From Haloarcula pelagica (GTDB taxonomy: Archaea; Halobacteriota; Halobacteria; Halobacteriales; Haloarculaceae), in assembly GCF_030127105.1 (NCBI RefSeq), contig NZ_CP126161.1, positions 1,116,001-1,180,000 on the forward strand: a stretch of DNA of 64,000 nt, written 5' to 3'. Both the position numbers and the translations under genes were made by a program. The notes under the pieces were generated by a model. It did no database searches. It was given only the letters and a program-made list of their open reading frames with translations, and was not told where the DNA came from. Shown piece by piece: positions 9,206 to 17,638 of this stretch. Position 1 is the first letter of the stretch; the number at the start of each line of letters is the position of its first letter.

Positions 9206-9640
9206 CTATTGCTGGTCCCACAGCGTATCGATGCGTTCCTCGATTCGGTCAAAGACGAGTTGGCCCATGTCACGATGGTCGGCTGGCCACTGGGCATCCA
9301 CTGCGTCGGTACGGCTGGCAGCCGGCGGCGGATGGAAGTGATCTCGCGAGTTGTGGACGTTTGGATGGCGATCCCATCGACACTCCCACACGCTATCTTG
9401 TCGCGTCTCTTGGTAGTGAATATTGAAATCGTCGTTGCGGTACCAGCGAATCTCGAAGCGTGCGGATGCACTCCCAGCGAAGTAGGCATCGGACAGTTCG
9501 GCATGGAGGGACAGTTTCCCTTCCTCGACGATTTGGGCCGATTCGAACATACGACTCCCAGCAAATCGGGAGCGTAGCCGCGCTAACACAGAGCGATCTA
9601 TCGGCGCGGGACTCGCGCCGTCGTCCACTGGCACCATCAT
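9206..9640 (-). CDS. TumE/DUF6516-like toxin candidate
   Basis: A 144-residue protein. The core FEIRWYRNDDFNIHY, then CRWDRHPNVH and DHFHPPPAA, resembles TumE-family toxins, which have a short beta sheet, an R-x-D-x-P step and a His-rich HFH strand. Its ATG overlaps the TGA of the upstream regulator gene (TGATG), so they form a coupled pair with the regulator first. TumE-like proteins act as toxins neutralised by a DNA-binding partner. Family membership is from eye-level motif matching, so the toxin role is inference. A shorter relative is at 20.5 kb and a more canonical one at 40.7 kb. Confidence 0.55.
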   Translation of the reverse strand: MMVPVDDGASPAPIDRSVLARLRSRFAGSRMFESAQIVEEGKLSLHAELSDAYFAGSASARFEIRWYRNDDFNIHYQETRQDSVWECRWDRHPNVHNSRDHFHPPPAASRTDAVDAQWPADHRDMGQLVFDRIEERIDTLWDQQ

Positions 9641-10158
9641 CAGCTATGTGATGGGGCCGTCGATCCGGCGACCTTTCGTCGGGCGCGCTCGTGAAGGCGA
9701 CGCTCTTCGATGGCGGTAGCCCAGTCACCGAGTTCCACGTACACGTCGTCGACACGCTCCGCATCGAACTCGAGGACATTGACCTCGGCGGGCGAGTCAG
9801 AACCGTACCGATCGCGGTAGTCCTCAATCTGGCTAGTCAGCGCTGAGACGCGAGTCTGTAACTCCTCAGTGCTGTTCGCTCGTGCCAGTTCGTTCACCCG
9901 CCGCCATTCGAAGTAATCGTCGTTGCGCTCATACCTAGCTGGCCGGCCCTCGTGTTGGATGACAATGCCGAGGTCAGCGTAAAAAGACAGGTGTGTCCGA
10001 GCAGACTCCGCCGAACAGTCCGCTTGCTCGGCGATCTCCGCGGCTGTCATCGGTTCTCGGGCGTGCAGCACCGCCCCGTATACCCGCTGCTTTGTGTCTT
10101 CGCCTTCGAACGGCCTATCAAATGGGGGCGGGCCGTCGCGACGGGTGTCGTCTGCCAT
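9640..10158 (-). CDS. DUF7342-like winged-helix regulator, probable antitoxin
   Basis: A 172-residue protein. The N-terminal half is a winged helix: FEGEDTKQRVYGAVL, EPMTAAEIAEQADCSAESAR and a wing GRPARYERNDDYFEWRR. The C-terminal half is a coiled coil (TRVSALTSQIEDYRDRYG) and an acidic tail. This layout matches the haloarchaeal DUF7342 regulators. I took the ATG at 10158 because the family usually begins just before an F-x-G-D-T-K segment; ATGs at 10185 and 10227 are alternatives. A TATA-like aaaaatatatt box lies at about 10201-10211. It probably represses its own operon and neutralises the overlapping toxin. Confidence 0.65.
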   Translation of the reverse strand: MADDTRRDGPPPFDRPFEGEDTKQRVYGAVLHAREPMTAAEIAEQADCSAESARTHLSFYADLGIVIQHEGRPARYERNDDYFEWRRVNELARANSTEELQTRVSALTSQIEDYRDRYGSDSPAEVNVLEFDAERVDDVYVELGDWATAIEERRLHERARRKVAGSTAPSHS

Positions 10159-10291
10159 ACGTCTACCAACGGAATTGGAATACATATTTCTTTCCACAGC
10201 AAAAATATATTGGCTGTTTCCAGTCACCCCCGGTCATCCTACGCTACTTCCCGGATTGGACCTACCCGTCAACGAGGGAGACTGCCATCCG

Positions 10292-10392
10292 ACGCCAGTC
10301 GGCTGCCTGCACAGACGCCATAAGGCCGCGACCGAGCGGAGCGGCCGCATAGGACGACCGCAGGGAGGACCCTCCCAATGCGAGGCGGTCGC
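10292..10392 (+). repeat. dispersed ~100 bp structured repeat, copy 2
   Basis: Second direct copy. Its stems are gaccgcagggagg and ccctccc, enclosed by cgaccgc/gcggtcg. It sits between the divergent promoters of the regulator/toxin pair and the ATPase gene. Confidence 0.8.
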
Positions 10393-10483
10393 CGTGGGTA
10401 TCCTGTCTCTCTGCCAGATTGTCTCCCAAGTGCAGGAGGAACAGTCCGAACAGCGTCGACGGTTCGAGAGTTACGAGTATAGA

Positions 10484-10550
10484 AAATACTTTAGAGTATC
10501 ATACTCCAAAGTACGATTCTAGAAAGTATTATAATCTACAAGAGTATAGA
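10484..10550 (+). promoter_or_regulatory. AT-rich operator-like promoter of the ATPase gene
   Basis: A strongly AT-rich patch in GC-rich DNA with five GTAT/ATAC half-sites (gagtat, aatact, gagtat, atactc, agtatt). One perfect inverted pair is gagta-tca-tactc at 10494-10506. A TATA-like stretch ttataatc lies about 25 bases before the ATG at 10557. The repeated half-sites suggest cooperative binding of a regulator. Confidence 0.5.
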
Positions 10551-10556
10551 CAAATC

Positions 10557-11963
10557 ATGGTAGAGTTCGTAAATCGAGCAGAAGAACTCTCTCGGCTGGA
10601 TTCTCTATATGAGTCCGAGGTAGCTGAACTCGCCGTGATATTCGGACGACGTCGACTTGGGAAAACAGCGCTGGTCAAACAATCTCTCGAAGAATATGAT
10701 AACGCCGTGGTGTATCAGGCGAAACAGAAAACCACAGACCTGCAGCTCCAGCAGTTCATCGACGCGGCTTCTGACACATATCCGGGCGTGAAACGAATTA
10801 GAGAGGACTGGGAGGACGTTCTGGGGTACCTCGCTGAAGAGGATGCGATTATCGTTCTCGACGAATTTCCATATCTCGTTGAACAAGACGAGAGTCTTCC
10901 GTCCGTGTTACAAGCGATGTTCGATCACGAACTCGATGAGTCTGCTGCGACGTTCGTGCTTGTCGGGTCGTCAATCAGTATGATGGAAGAGGCTGCGCTA
11001 CTTGGCAATAGTCCACTGTATGGCCGCTCGTCGCTCAAGTTAGATATCAGACAGCTCCCGTTTGCAGCTGCGATGGAATTTTTCGATGACGCCTATACTG
11101 CGGCTGAACAAGTCCTTACATGGGGTGTCTTCGGTGGTGTTCCATACTATCTTGAGGAGGTCTTACCTGGGGCCTCACTCGGGGAAAACGTTCAGGAGAC
11201 AATCCTCTCCCGACACGGGACGCTCCATGACGAACCAGACTACGTCCTCCGTATGGAACTCAGAGAACCGACGCGGTACTTCTCGATTCTTGAGGCAATT
11301 GCAGGTGGGAGCACAAGCCGGAGCGAAATTGCGGGGACGACTGGTATCGCATACAACCAGCTCTCAAAGTATCTCAATCGGTTGTCTCGGCTCCGTTTGG
11401 TTACTCAGCACGTTCCGATCACAGAGCAAAAAGAACGGAGTAAGCGGAGTCGGTATCGTATCCGGGACCCGTTCTTCCGCTTTTGGTTCCACTTTGTCTA
11501 CGGCACCGGAGCGCAATATGACGAACTCGGTGCCGATGCGTATGAAACACTAATCGAACCTGAGTTGCCAGATTTTGTTAGTCGATCGTTTGAAGAGCTT
11601 TCTTGTTCGGCACTGCGCGCCCTCTACCCAGAGCATACTATTACACAGACTGGGCAATGGTGGTATGATGACCACGAGATAGACGTTGTTGGTCTTACCA
11701 CTTCCGAGACGCTGATTGTTGGTGAGTGTAAGTTCCAACAATCACCGCTGGGATACGATGCACTCTCGAAACTTGAGAGCCACACTGCAGAACTCAGGTG
11801 GACGCCCGACTCTGGCGGAGACCGTACTGAGAAATATGCGCTGTTCTCGCGTAGTGGGTTCACATCGTCAGTCGAAGCGGCTGCTGCAGAACGCGATGAC
11901 CTCCGACTCTTCACCGTTGGAGATGTTGTGACGGCGCTAGATGGGTCAGACATCAGTGAGTGA
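10557..11963 (+). CDS. archaeal ATPase with C-terminal PD-(D/E)XK-like (DUF234) domain
   Basis: A 468-residue protein of the archaeal STAND/AAA ATPase family. The Walker A variant is GRRRLGKT (30-37) and Walker B is IIVLDEF (98-104), with VLVGSS as sensor. A winged helix follows (SRSEIAGTTGIAYNQLSKYL). The C-terminal part ends in DDHEIDVVG and then IVGECKF, the E/D-x-K layout of the DUF234 nuclease-like fold. Known members are mobile or defence-associated ATPases of uncertain function. The ATG at 10557 fits the usual family start (VEFVNRAEEL) and the promoter upstream. Flanked by two copies of the structured repeat, so it may move as a cassette. Confidence 0.8.
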   Translation: MVEFVNRAEELSRLDSLYESEVAELAVIFGRRRLGKTALVKQSLEEYDNAVVYQAKQKTTDLQLQQFIDAASDTYPGVKRIREDWEDVLGYLAEEDAIIVLDEFPYLVEQDESLPSVLQAMFDHELDESAATFVLVGSSISMMEEAALLGNSPLYGRSSLKLDIRQLPFAAAMEFFDDAYTAAEQVLTWGVFGGVPYYLEEVLPGASLGENVQETILSRHGTLHDEPDYVLRMELREPTRYFSILEAIAGGSTSRSEIAGTTGIAYNQLSKYLNRLSRLRLVTQHVPITEQKERSKRSRYRIRDPFFRFWFHFVYGTGAQYDELGADAYETLIEPELPDFVSRSFEELSCSALRALYPEHTITQTGQWWYDDHEIDVVGLTTSETLIVGECKFQQSPLGYDALSKLESHTAELRWTPDSGGDRTEKYALFSRSGFTSSVEAAAAERDDLRLFTVGDVVTALDGSDISE

Positions 11964-11991
11964 CGAGCCGTGGACATTCGGATGATACTCC

Positions 11992-12094
11992 GATACCAAT
12001 CGGCTACCTGCACAGCCGCCACAAGGCCGTGACCGAGTGGAGCGGCCGCATGGGACGACCGGAGGGAGGACCCTCCCAATGCGGGGCGGTCACC
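11992..12094 (+). repeat. dispersed ~100 bp structured repeat, copy 3
   Basis: Third direct copy, starting 29 bases after the ATPase stop. It keeps gggaggaccctccc and the outer gaccg/cggtc pairing. Sequence differences from the other copies mostly lie in loops or weaken the first stem. Confidence 0.8.
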
Positions 12095-12200
12095 GTGAGC
12101 GTCCCGTTCGTTGTATTGGTTGGTCCGCAAAACCGTGACTCAGTTTCATCCCGAGGCGAGTGAGACAAGTATTTATTCCGTTACAAAACCATCTCTCGTG

Positions 12201-12306
12201 TATGAAGGAACCGCGCTCCGAACTGAAAGCAGGCGATGAGGAGCGTCAAGATCCGCCGGATTTCGATGGTCTCGTACCTCCAACCGAACTAGTCGCTGGA
12301 GAGTAG
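12201..12306 (+). CDS. very small ORF, possibly a truncated regulator start
   Basis: A 34-codon frame (begins MKEPRSELKAGDEERQDPPD, ends at a TAG at 12304-12306) behind an AT-rich stretch with tatttattcc at about 12170. The acidic N-terminus ending in PPTELVAGE resembles openings of haloarchaeal winged-helix regulators, but no such domain follows. It may be a decayed third module of the repeat-bounded region. Low confidence. Confidence 0.2.
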
Positions 12307-12430
12307 CGCGGGATAACCCGTCAGTTATCAACTCGCGGTCAAGCCCGGCGTAATCTCTTCGAAGACGGTTGACCAAAGCCAGGTGCTTCCGTTTCAGAGA
12401 CACTACTATGGTAACAATTGAAACAATTTA

Positions 12431-12466
12431 CACACCGACCGCACAGTTGTCGTGCGGTCGGGTGTG
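12431..12466 (-). terminator. hairpin downstream of the transfer operon
   Basis: A strong inverted repeat (ccgaccgcac, 7-base loop, gtgcggtcgg, extended by cacac/gtgtg with one bulge). It lies 29 bases past the last stop of the minus-strand operon and is followed in that direction by T-rich sequence. Likely a transcription end, though a recombination or binding site is possible. Confidence 0.5.
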
Positions 12467-12494
12467 CATTGATTTTCAATGGCTTCTGTAGCAA

Positions 12495-14528
12495 CTACTG
12501 ATGACCGCCGTCTGTCTCCACGGAAGAGGTCTCAATCCGAGTCACTGCACCCTGGTTCGCCGTGTTCACAGACTCCTCAGGTCCATCACCATCTAGAACA
12601 GATACCTCATATTCACTTGCCCGGACCCGCAGTGGGAACCAGCCCTCTTCATCAACCCCGAGTAACGCCTCAGAGTACCCGTCATCGTCGTTTCCGGCCT
12701 TCGCCGAACGAACCCAGTTCACTTCTCGCTCGCTCAGCCCGAACCACTCGGCCAGCTCCTCGGCTGCTTCGTCCACCCGATGAATGAGTTTCATCGAGCA
12801 GAGATTCGCAATCGTCCGTGCTTCGGGTGTCAGAGAGAACTCACCCCCAGTCTGCGAGATGAACTGTAAGGACAGATCGTAGTGTCGACTGTGGCGAACG
12901 GCCGTCTCCAGGAAGCCAAGCGAAGTCGAGTCGCCCATGAGGTAATGCGCTTCGTCGATGACGAACACGACACGCTTCTCAGTCTGTTTTGCGCGCTCGT
13001 ACACCGCGTTGAACAGCACCTGCATCATGAGACTCGTCTCAGTCTGCCCGCGGGTGCCTTCCTCCTGGTGGAGGTCGAGGTAGATCACGTCGTTCGTGAA
13101 GTCGAACTGCGTTGGCTCGGCGAGATTCGCTAAATCTCCACCCTCGCGGAACGACGGCCGAAGGTCGATGAGCAGCGATTGAACGTCGCTCTTGACCCGC
13201 TCTTGCTCACCAGCAGTGATGTACCCGAACGCACCAGGCTCGTCCAGCATGTCCTCAAGGACCGCAATCACGGCTCGAATCGTCGGCGAGGGGTTGGCGT
13301 GCGTCGCTGGGTCTTTCGTGATGCCCTGACGCTCGTATGCCTCCTGGACAGCCCGTCGAAGCGTCTGTTTCCGGTCTTCGAGTGGACTGCTCGCGACGTT
13401 TTCGAAGAACGTCTCGAAAAAGGTGAGCACCCACGAGATTTGCTCAGACCACGGATCCAGGTCCGGGACGGAATCGAGAATGTCACCAGGCGTCGGCTGC
13501 AGCTCAAGCGGGTTGAAACCACGTGAACCACCGACGGTGACACGCTCACCACCAAGCGCGTCGTTCACACCTGAAAAGCCCTCCAGCGGGTCGAGCATTA
13601 CGATCATCGAATCCTCGTCGTACATCGCTCGCCGAACCAACTGGAGTTTCGTCGAGAACGACTTCCCGGCGCCGAGCTTCCCGATGACCATCGCACAGTA
13701 GCCCGTCTCCCGGGTGAATCGGTCAAGGATGAGCGGGCTCTCGTTGAGCGCGTAGGTTCCGTACTCGATACCGGGTTCGGCGAGTGCGCCGGCAACGAAG
13801 GGGAACATGGCCCCGACTGCGGCGCTCAACATCGGCGTCTTTGTGTCCAGTTGGCTGTTGAGCGTGTCGACACCGACCGGACTGTTCGCCGTGAGTGCAT
13901 CCAGTTGCGCAAACCGTGGCGTGACTGGTGTCAGATTCGCCGGGCCTCGACGAGCCGTATTCGCAACACTGTCGATATCCAGTGTCTCTTTGGTCTCACC
14001 GCGAACCGTGAGGTACATCGAGACATCGAAGGCTTTCATCGAGGTGTTCCTGAGAACGTCGTAGAGCTCCTGGTGGTCGGTGAGATCTTTCTGGATGCCA
14101 CGGGCACCGGCACGACGTTTCTCGGCGAGGTATTCGACATCGGCCTCCAGATCCTCGATACGATTTTCCAGTGAGTCGAGCGTGGACTCGGTATCGCGCG
14201 GATCGATGTGCATCGAGATATCCGTCTCACGGGTTTCGGCTGTCGAGTACAGCGTCTCGAAGATGCCATCGATCGGCGCATCCGGGAACTCGGCTATCCA
14301 GAGCGTGCGTGCCCACCTGTCGCCAGTTCCGATCGCCGTCGACCCGCGTTCGATGGAGTCGGGCCCGAGAAGGGATTGTTGGCTCGCCGACTGTTCCATG
14401 AGTGGGCTATCGCTCGGGTCGTATTCGACAGCCATGCCAGTTCCAGAGTCCGCTTCCGACGAATCGACTACGTCTTCCGGCTCTTCGGAGGAGTCGGTCC
14501 CGAGAAACGGGAGGAAATCGAGAGTCAT
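12495..14528 (-). CDS. VirB4/HerA-type conjugation ATPase
   Basis: A 677-residue P-loop ATPase. After an N-terminal domain and a coiled coil (115-140) come Walker A GKLGAGKS (283-290), IVMLDPLEGF (309-318), VTVGGSRGFNPLEL, and Walker B VFVIDEAHYLMGD (521-533) with a Gln-containing FISQT (557-561). These mark the VirB4/TraC family that powers type IV secretion and conjugation. The ATG overlaps the TGA of the preceding gene (ATGA). It is the last gene of a six-gene operon. Expected to work as a hexamer under the membrane complex. No relaxase or coupling protein is visible in the window, so the element may be incomplete or continue elsewhere. Confidence 0.85.
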   Translation of the reverse strand: MTLDFLPFLGTDSSEEPEDVVDSSEADSGTGMAVEYDPSDSPLMEQSASQQSLLGPDSIERGSTAIGTGDRWARTLWIAEFPDAPIDGIFETLYSTAETRETDISMHIDPRDTESTLDSLENRIEDLEADVEYLAEKRRAGARGIQKDLTDHQELYDVLRNTSMKAFDVSMYLTVRGETKETLDIDSVANTARRGPANLTPVTPRFAQLDALTANSPVGVDTLNSQLDTKTPMLSAAVGAMFPFVAGALAEPGIEYGTYALNESPLILDRFTRETGYCAMVIGKLGAGKSFSTKLQLVRRAMYDEDSMIVMLDPLEGFSGVNDALGGERVTVGGSRGFNPLELQPTPGDILDSVPDLDPWSEQISWVLTFFETFFENVASSPLEDRKQTLRRAVQEAYERQGITKDPATHANPSPTIRAVIAVLEDMLDEPGAFGYITAGEQERVKSDVQSLLIDLRPSFREGGDLANLAEPTQFDFTNDVIYLDLHQEEGTRGQTETSLMMQVLFNAVYERAKQTEKRVVFVIDEAHYLMGDSTSLGFLETAVRHSRHYDLSLQFISQTGGEFSLTPEARTIANLCSMKLIHRVDEAAEELAEWFGLSEREVNWVRSAKAGNDDDGYSEALLGVDEEGWFPLRVRASEYEVSVLDGDGPEESVNTANQGAVTRIETSSVETDGGHQ

Positions 14529-15535
14529 CGGGCCCCTCCGACGAGAGGACCTGTGCGAAGCGCCTGAGACATATCTCCGTATTCGAGTTCGTGCCCGGCC
14601 CAGAACTCACCGATGAGTGTCGTCGCCTCGCCGGCATCGACGCGACTGGCCTGACAGTCATCGATCTCTCGGATACCGGCTTCGACGCGACGAACACGTT
14701 CTTCGAGTGTCTCGAACATCGCCGCGCGCTGGTCTTCGATCGGCGGCGCGTTCCACGTCTGCACGAACGTCTCGAGTACCGGAACGCCGACGAGTTTGTT
14801 CAGGACGCTTTCGCGTTCGAAACGGACCTCTTGGGGCGCCACGGAGACGACGATGTAGTGATCCCGAATGGTCATCTGTCGGGCGGCGAGATCGCGCTCG
14901 TACCAGTCGATGTAATTGTCGATGAGCGCCTGTAGCTGTGGATTGGCTTTGGCGTCCGGATCGCTTCGACGGTCTCGGTAGTGGTCCAGATACGTCTCGA
15001 CGGGAAAGGCCTGTGTCGTCGAGAAGATCTGCAATGGGAACGTGACAGTCGTATTTAAGAACTCCTGAAACGCCGTTGCCTTCTGTTTCCATTCGTCGTC
15101 AGTCGCCAGCCCCATCGGTGGGGGGAGCACCTGTACGAGCGCGATAAAGGCCCCATCCGTTCGTTCAAGGACGCCCCTGTCCGGATAGATCGTCTCGATA
15201 TGTGTCTGCGCTTTCGCAGCCTCGTGACCCTCGTGCGCGTTCATGGACTTGAATCGGGCCATCAGCATGACCCAATCGAGGCTAGTCGTGTATGATGGCG
15301 TCAGATAGACAAAGAGGACACCCACGCCGATCGCAAGAGCAGCAAGGGGCAGCGTCAGTGCCTGCACGCGATACCCACTGACACTGAGTGAGGCAGGGAG
15401 TATCGTCTGCGTGAGGAGGACAACGACGACACCCGGAAAGAGCGCGACCGCCGCGTCTGTCAGGGTGTACGAGCCGATCAGTTTCGCGTCTGTGCCCAGC
15501 GATTTCGGGATTCGTTTTGCAGGTTGGTTACTCAT
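14525..15535 (-). CDS. membrane-anchored transfer protein (VirB3/VirB4 N-terminal-like)
   Basis: A 336-residue protein from the ATG at 15535 (MSNQPAKRIPKSLGTDAKLI). Two membrane helices lie at about 25-75 (VALFPGVVVVLLTQ, LPLAALAIGVGVLFVYL), followed by a soluble domain with HIETIYPDRG and DGAFIALVQVLPPP that resembles the N-terminal domain of VirB4-type proteins. The next gene supplies the ATPase domain, so the two may be a split form of a VirB3-VirB4 fusion. Starts further upstream would overlap the VirB6-like gene and are rejected. Confidence 0.65.
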   Translation of the reverse strand: MSNQPAKRIPKSLGTDAKLIGSYTLTDAAVALFPGVVVVLLTQTILPASLSVSGYRVQALTLPLAALAIGVGVLFVYLTPSYTTSLDWVMLMARFKSMNAHEGHEAAKAQTHIETIYPDRGVLERTDGAFIALVQVLPPPMGLATDDEWKQKATAFQEFLNTTVTFPLQIFSTTQAFPVETYLDHYRDRRSDPDAKANPQLQALIDNYIDWYERDLAARQMTIRDHYIVVSVAPQEVRFERESVLNKLVGVPVLETFVQTWNAPPIEDQRAAMFETLEERVRRVEAGIREIDDCQASRVDAGEATTLIGEFWAGHELEYGDMSQALRTGPLVGGAR

Positions 15536-15539
15536 CTGT

Positions 15540-16799
15540 CTAATTGATGTATCGCGGTCGGTCGTCGTCGGGATCGGCAGAAGATGGGCCGTCGGTACTG
15601 TCAGTACGCTCGTCGTGACGTGGCCCGCTCTCAGACGAAGTGCCTCGATCTCTGAGTGTCTCGAACTGGTTGTTCCGAGAGTCGGATGTGCGTGTTTCCG
15701 TCGTCTGCTGGACGTTCTCAGAGTGAGTCGTCTTTGTAGAGATTCGGGACTGTAGCGATGTCGCAGTAGCATTGAGCCGTGTCCCCACAGCGTGTGCACG
15801 GGAGTTCCCAGAGCCGAGGACGACCTGGCCATCCGGCCGGACAGCAGGCTTTCCCTGCAAGCCACGGCTGAAATTTTGCGTGCCCGTCTGCGTCGTTGCA
15901 CCGGCAGTGCGGGCCTTTGCAATACGTGCTTTGCCGTGGTCACGAGAAGTGTGCCTGGCTGCACTATCGGCCATGAAGAACAGCGCCCCTGCTTGCCAGA
16001 ACAGGACAAACGGCGAAATAACCGCGACGAGTGGCGTGAGAATGGCCAGAAGCCACTGGCCGACGCCGTCCATCGAGAGTGTCGCCGACGAACCCAGTAA
16101 CTGCCCCACTCGGAGGAGCAATGCGACGGGTACGGTCATGAACAAGAACGGGACGTAGAACCCAGCAAGCCGTTTCATGAACTGCGAGGCAAGCGAGAAC
16201 GGTCCAACGCCCGGAACCCAGAATACGATGAGCAACGGCATCAGCAGCACGAAGAGATAGAGAACGACTTGGCGGGTCAGATAGACCAGCGCCAGAATCA
16301 AGAAGAGAGTCAAGTCGACTGTAAGCGAGAGTGCTAGACCGAGCGTCCCGATAGCACTGATCGAGAGCGTATCGAACAGCGAGATATTCGATAGCGACGG
16401 GAGCAGAAACCCACTGAGGCCGTCGATGAACCGGAGCGACAAGCTCGCGATCCACCACCACGAGAGAATGCCCAGCAAGCCAGAGAAGGCCCGTTTCTTG
16501 AGCTTCGTTCGGTGGTAGTGGCTGAAGAGGTAACTCGTGGATTCGAGAAAGATGATGAGCCCGATCATGAGCCCCCACAGTAACAGTGACAGCGGTACCA
16601 TCGTTTCCCAGTAGAAATCGTAGAGAGCAGGCCACCCGCCGTTCGTGGGACGGGTGAACACTGAATCTGGGTTGGGAGTCTGGACGATAAGATCGAGAAG
16701 ATCCTCGGAGTACCGACTGACAAACCTGGAGATAGGATTAACGAGAACACGGATGATCTCGTCTATAGAATCGACAATGATGTCACCGAGCGATGACAT
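15540..16799 (-). CDS. VirB6/TrbL-like polytopic membrane protein
   Basis: A 419-residue protein. Residues 60-290 hold six to seven long hydrophobic segments (VPLSLLLWGLMIGLIIFLE, LTLFLILALVYL, VVLYLFVLLMPLLIVFWV, LLAILTPLVAVISPFVLFW). The C-terminal 130 residues are polar and rich in Ser, Thr, Gln and Arg. This layout matches the VirB6/TrbL inner-membrane channel component of type IV secretion. It lies four bases upstream of the VirB3/4-like gene in the same operon. Family assignment rests on topology and context rather than a diagnostic motif. Confidence 0.65.
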   Translation of the reverse strand: MSSLGDIIVDSIDEIIRVLVNPISRFVSRYSEDLLDLIVQTPNPDSVFTRPTNGGWPALYDFYWETMVPLSLLLWGLMIGLIIFLESTSYLFSHYHRTKLKKRAFSGLLGILSWWWIASLSLRFIDGLSGFLLPSLSNISLFDTLSISAIGTLGLALSLTVDLTLFLILALVYLTRQVVLYLFVLLMPLLIVFWVPGVGPFSLASQFMKRLAGFYVPFLFMTVPVALLLRVGQLLGSSATLSMDGVGQWLLAILTPLVAVISPFVLFWQAGALFFMADSAARHTSRDHGKARIAKARTAGATTQTGTQNFSRGLQGKPAVRPDGQVVLGSGNSRAHAVGTRLNATATSLQSRISTKTTHSENVQQTTETRTSDSRNNQFETLRDRGTSSESGPRHDERTDSTDGPSSADPDDDRPRYIN

Positions 16800-17638
16800 T
16801 ATGAATTCCTCTCAGACTGCTCCCACTCAATCTCGGTTCGGGAGTAGACAACCCGATCAACGAGATCCAGTGATATTTTTTCTCCCCCGCATGTCGGGGT
16901 TAGAACGGTTTCTATGGTAGAACCGTCTGCGATGCCGATCTGCATTCTGAACGGCCGCGGTTGTCGCTCACAGCTATGCCCCACCTCTGGGAACGCTAGC
17001 GGCTTTGAGTTGTTGAGGTAGCTCTGATTTTCACCCGGGCCTACAATGAATTTATCTTTCGAGCTCAGCAAGTCTACATAGGGAATAGAAGCGTTATCTA
17101 TCGGGTCATCGTTAGCAGTATAATTTGGTGCATCTTCGAAGGTAGCATCGTAGATCCACGTCGGTCCTGTTCCATTGTTATCGACTGTAAAAACGATCCG
17201 TGCCAAGTCAGCTGGCGAATCATATTCTCTGTATTGCCGAACACCAGTAAGCCGAATATCTGGAATGATCGACAGTTCCTTTTTCAGTTCGGTTCCATCA
17301 ATAACGACAACGAGTTCATACAGTCCCGGGGTGTAGTGAGACGAGGTATTGAATCCTGGTTCGAACTCAATAATCTGGAACCGAACCGTTCTAACGCCCG
17401 CTTCTACGGGTTGACTATCGAAGGCAGTCCCATCAGGTCCAATGAGAACCGCCTCAGTTACGTCATCACTGGATAGCTCGACAACGAGATCTCGTGAGCC
17501 AACGGTAACATCCGAAACAACCGACTCGAAGGACGGGCTCGTGGGCTCGCCGACATCACGAGATGCACACCCAGCCAGAGCGAGTGAACTCCCAGTAACC
17601 CCAGCAAGGAACGCACGCCGGGAATATCGTGGCGACAT
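16799..17638 (-). CDS. Tat-exported lipoprotein of the transfer operon
   Basis: A 279-residue secreted protein. The start at 17638 gives MSPRYSRRAFLAGV with a twin-arginine motif and the lipobox LALAGC. The mature part is beta-rich, with no enzymatic motif (VTVGSRDLVVELSSDD, GLYELVVVIDGTELKKEL). Its ATG overlaps the TGA of the upstream gene (TGATG), and its stop overlaps the VirB6-like start. Likely an extracellular, membrane-anchored part of the transfer apparatus, or an adhesin. Function not recognised. Confidence 0.65.
   Translation of the reverse strand: MSPRYSRRAFLAGVTGSSLALAGCASRDVGEPTSPSFESVVSDVTVGSRDLVVELSSDDVTEAVLIGPDGTAFDSQPVEAGVRTVRFQIIEFEPGFNTSSHYTPGLYELVVVIDGTELKKELSIIPDIRLTGVRQYREYDSPADLARIVFTVDNNGTGPTWIYDATFEDAPNYTANDDPIDNASIPYVDLLSSKDKFIVGPGENQSYLNNSKPLAFPEVGHSCERQPRPFRMQIGIADGSTIETVLTPTCGGEKISLDLVDRVVYSRTEIEWEQSERNS

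Noticed and set aside
12173..12403. A 76-codon minus-strand open frame.
   Set aside because: Basic composition unlike haloarchaeal proteins, no motif, and it overlaps the third cassette remnant and a promoter-like stretch.
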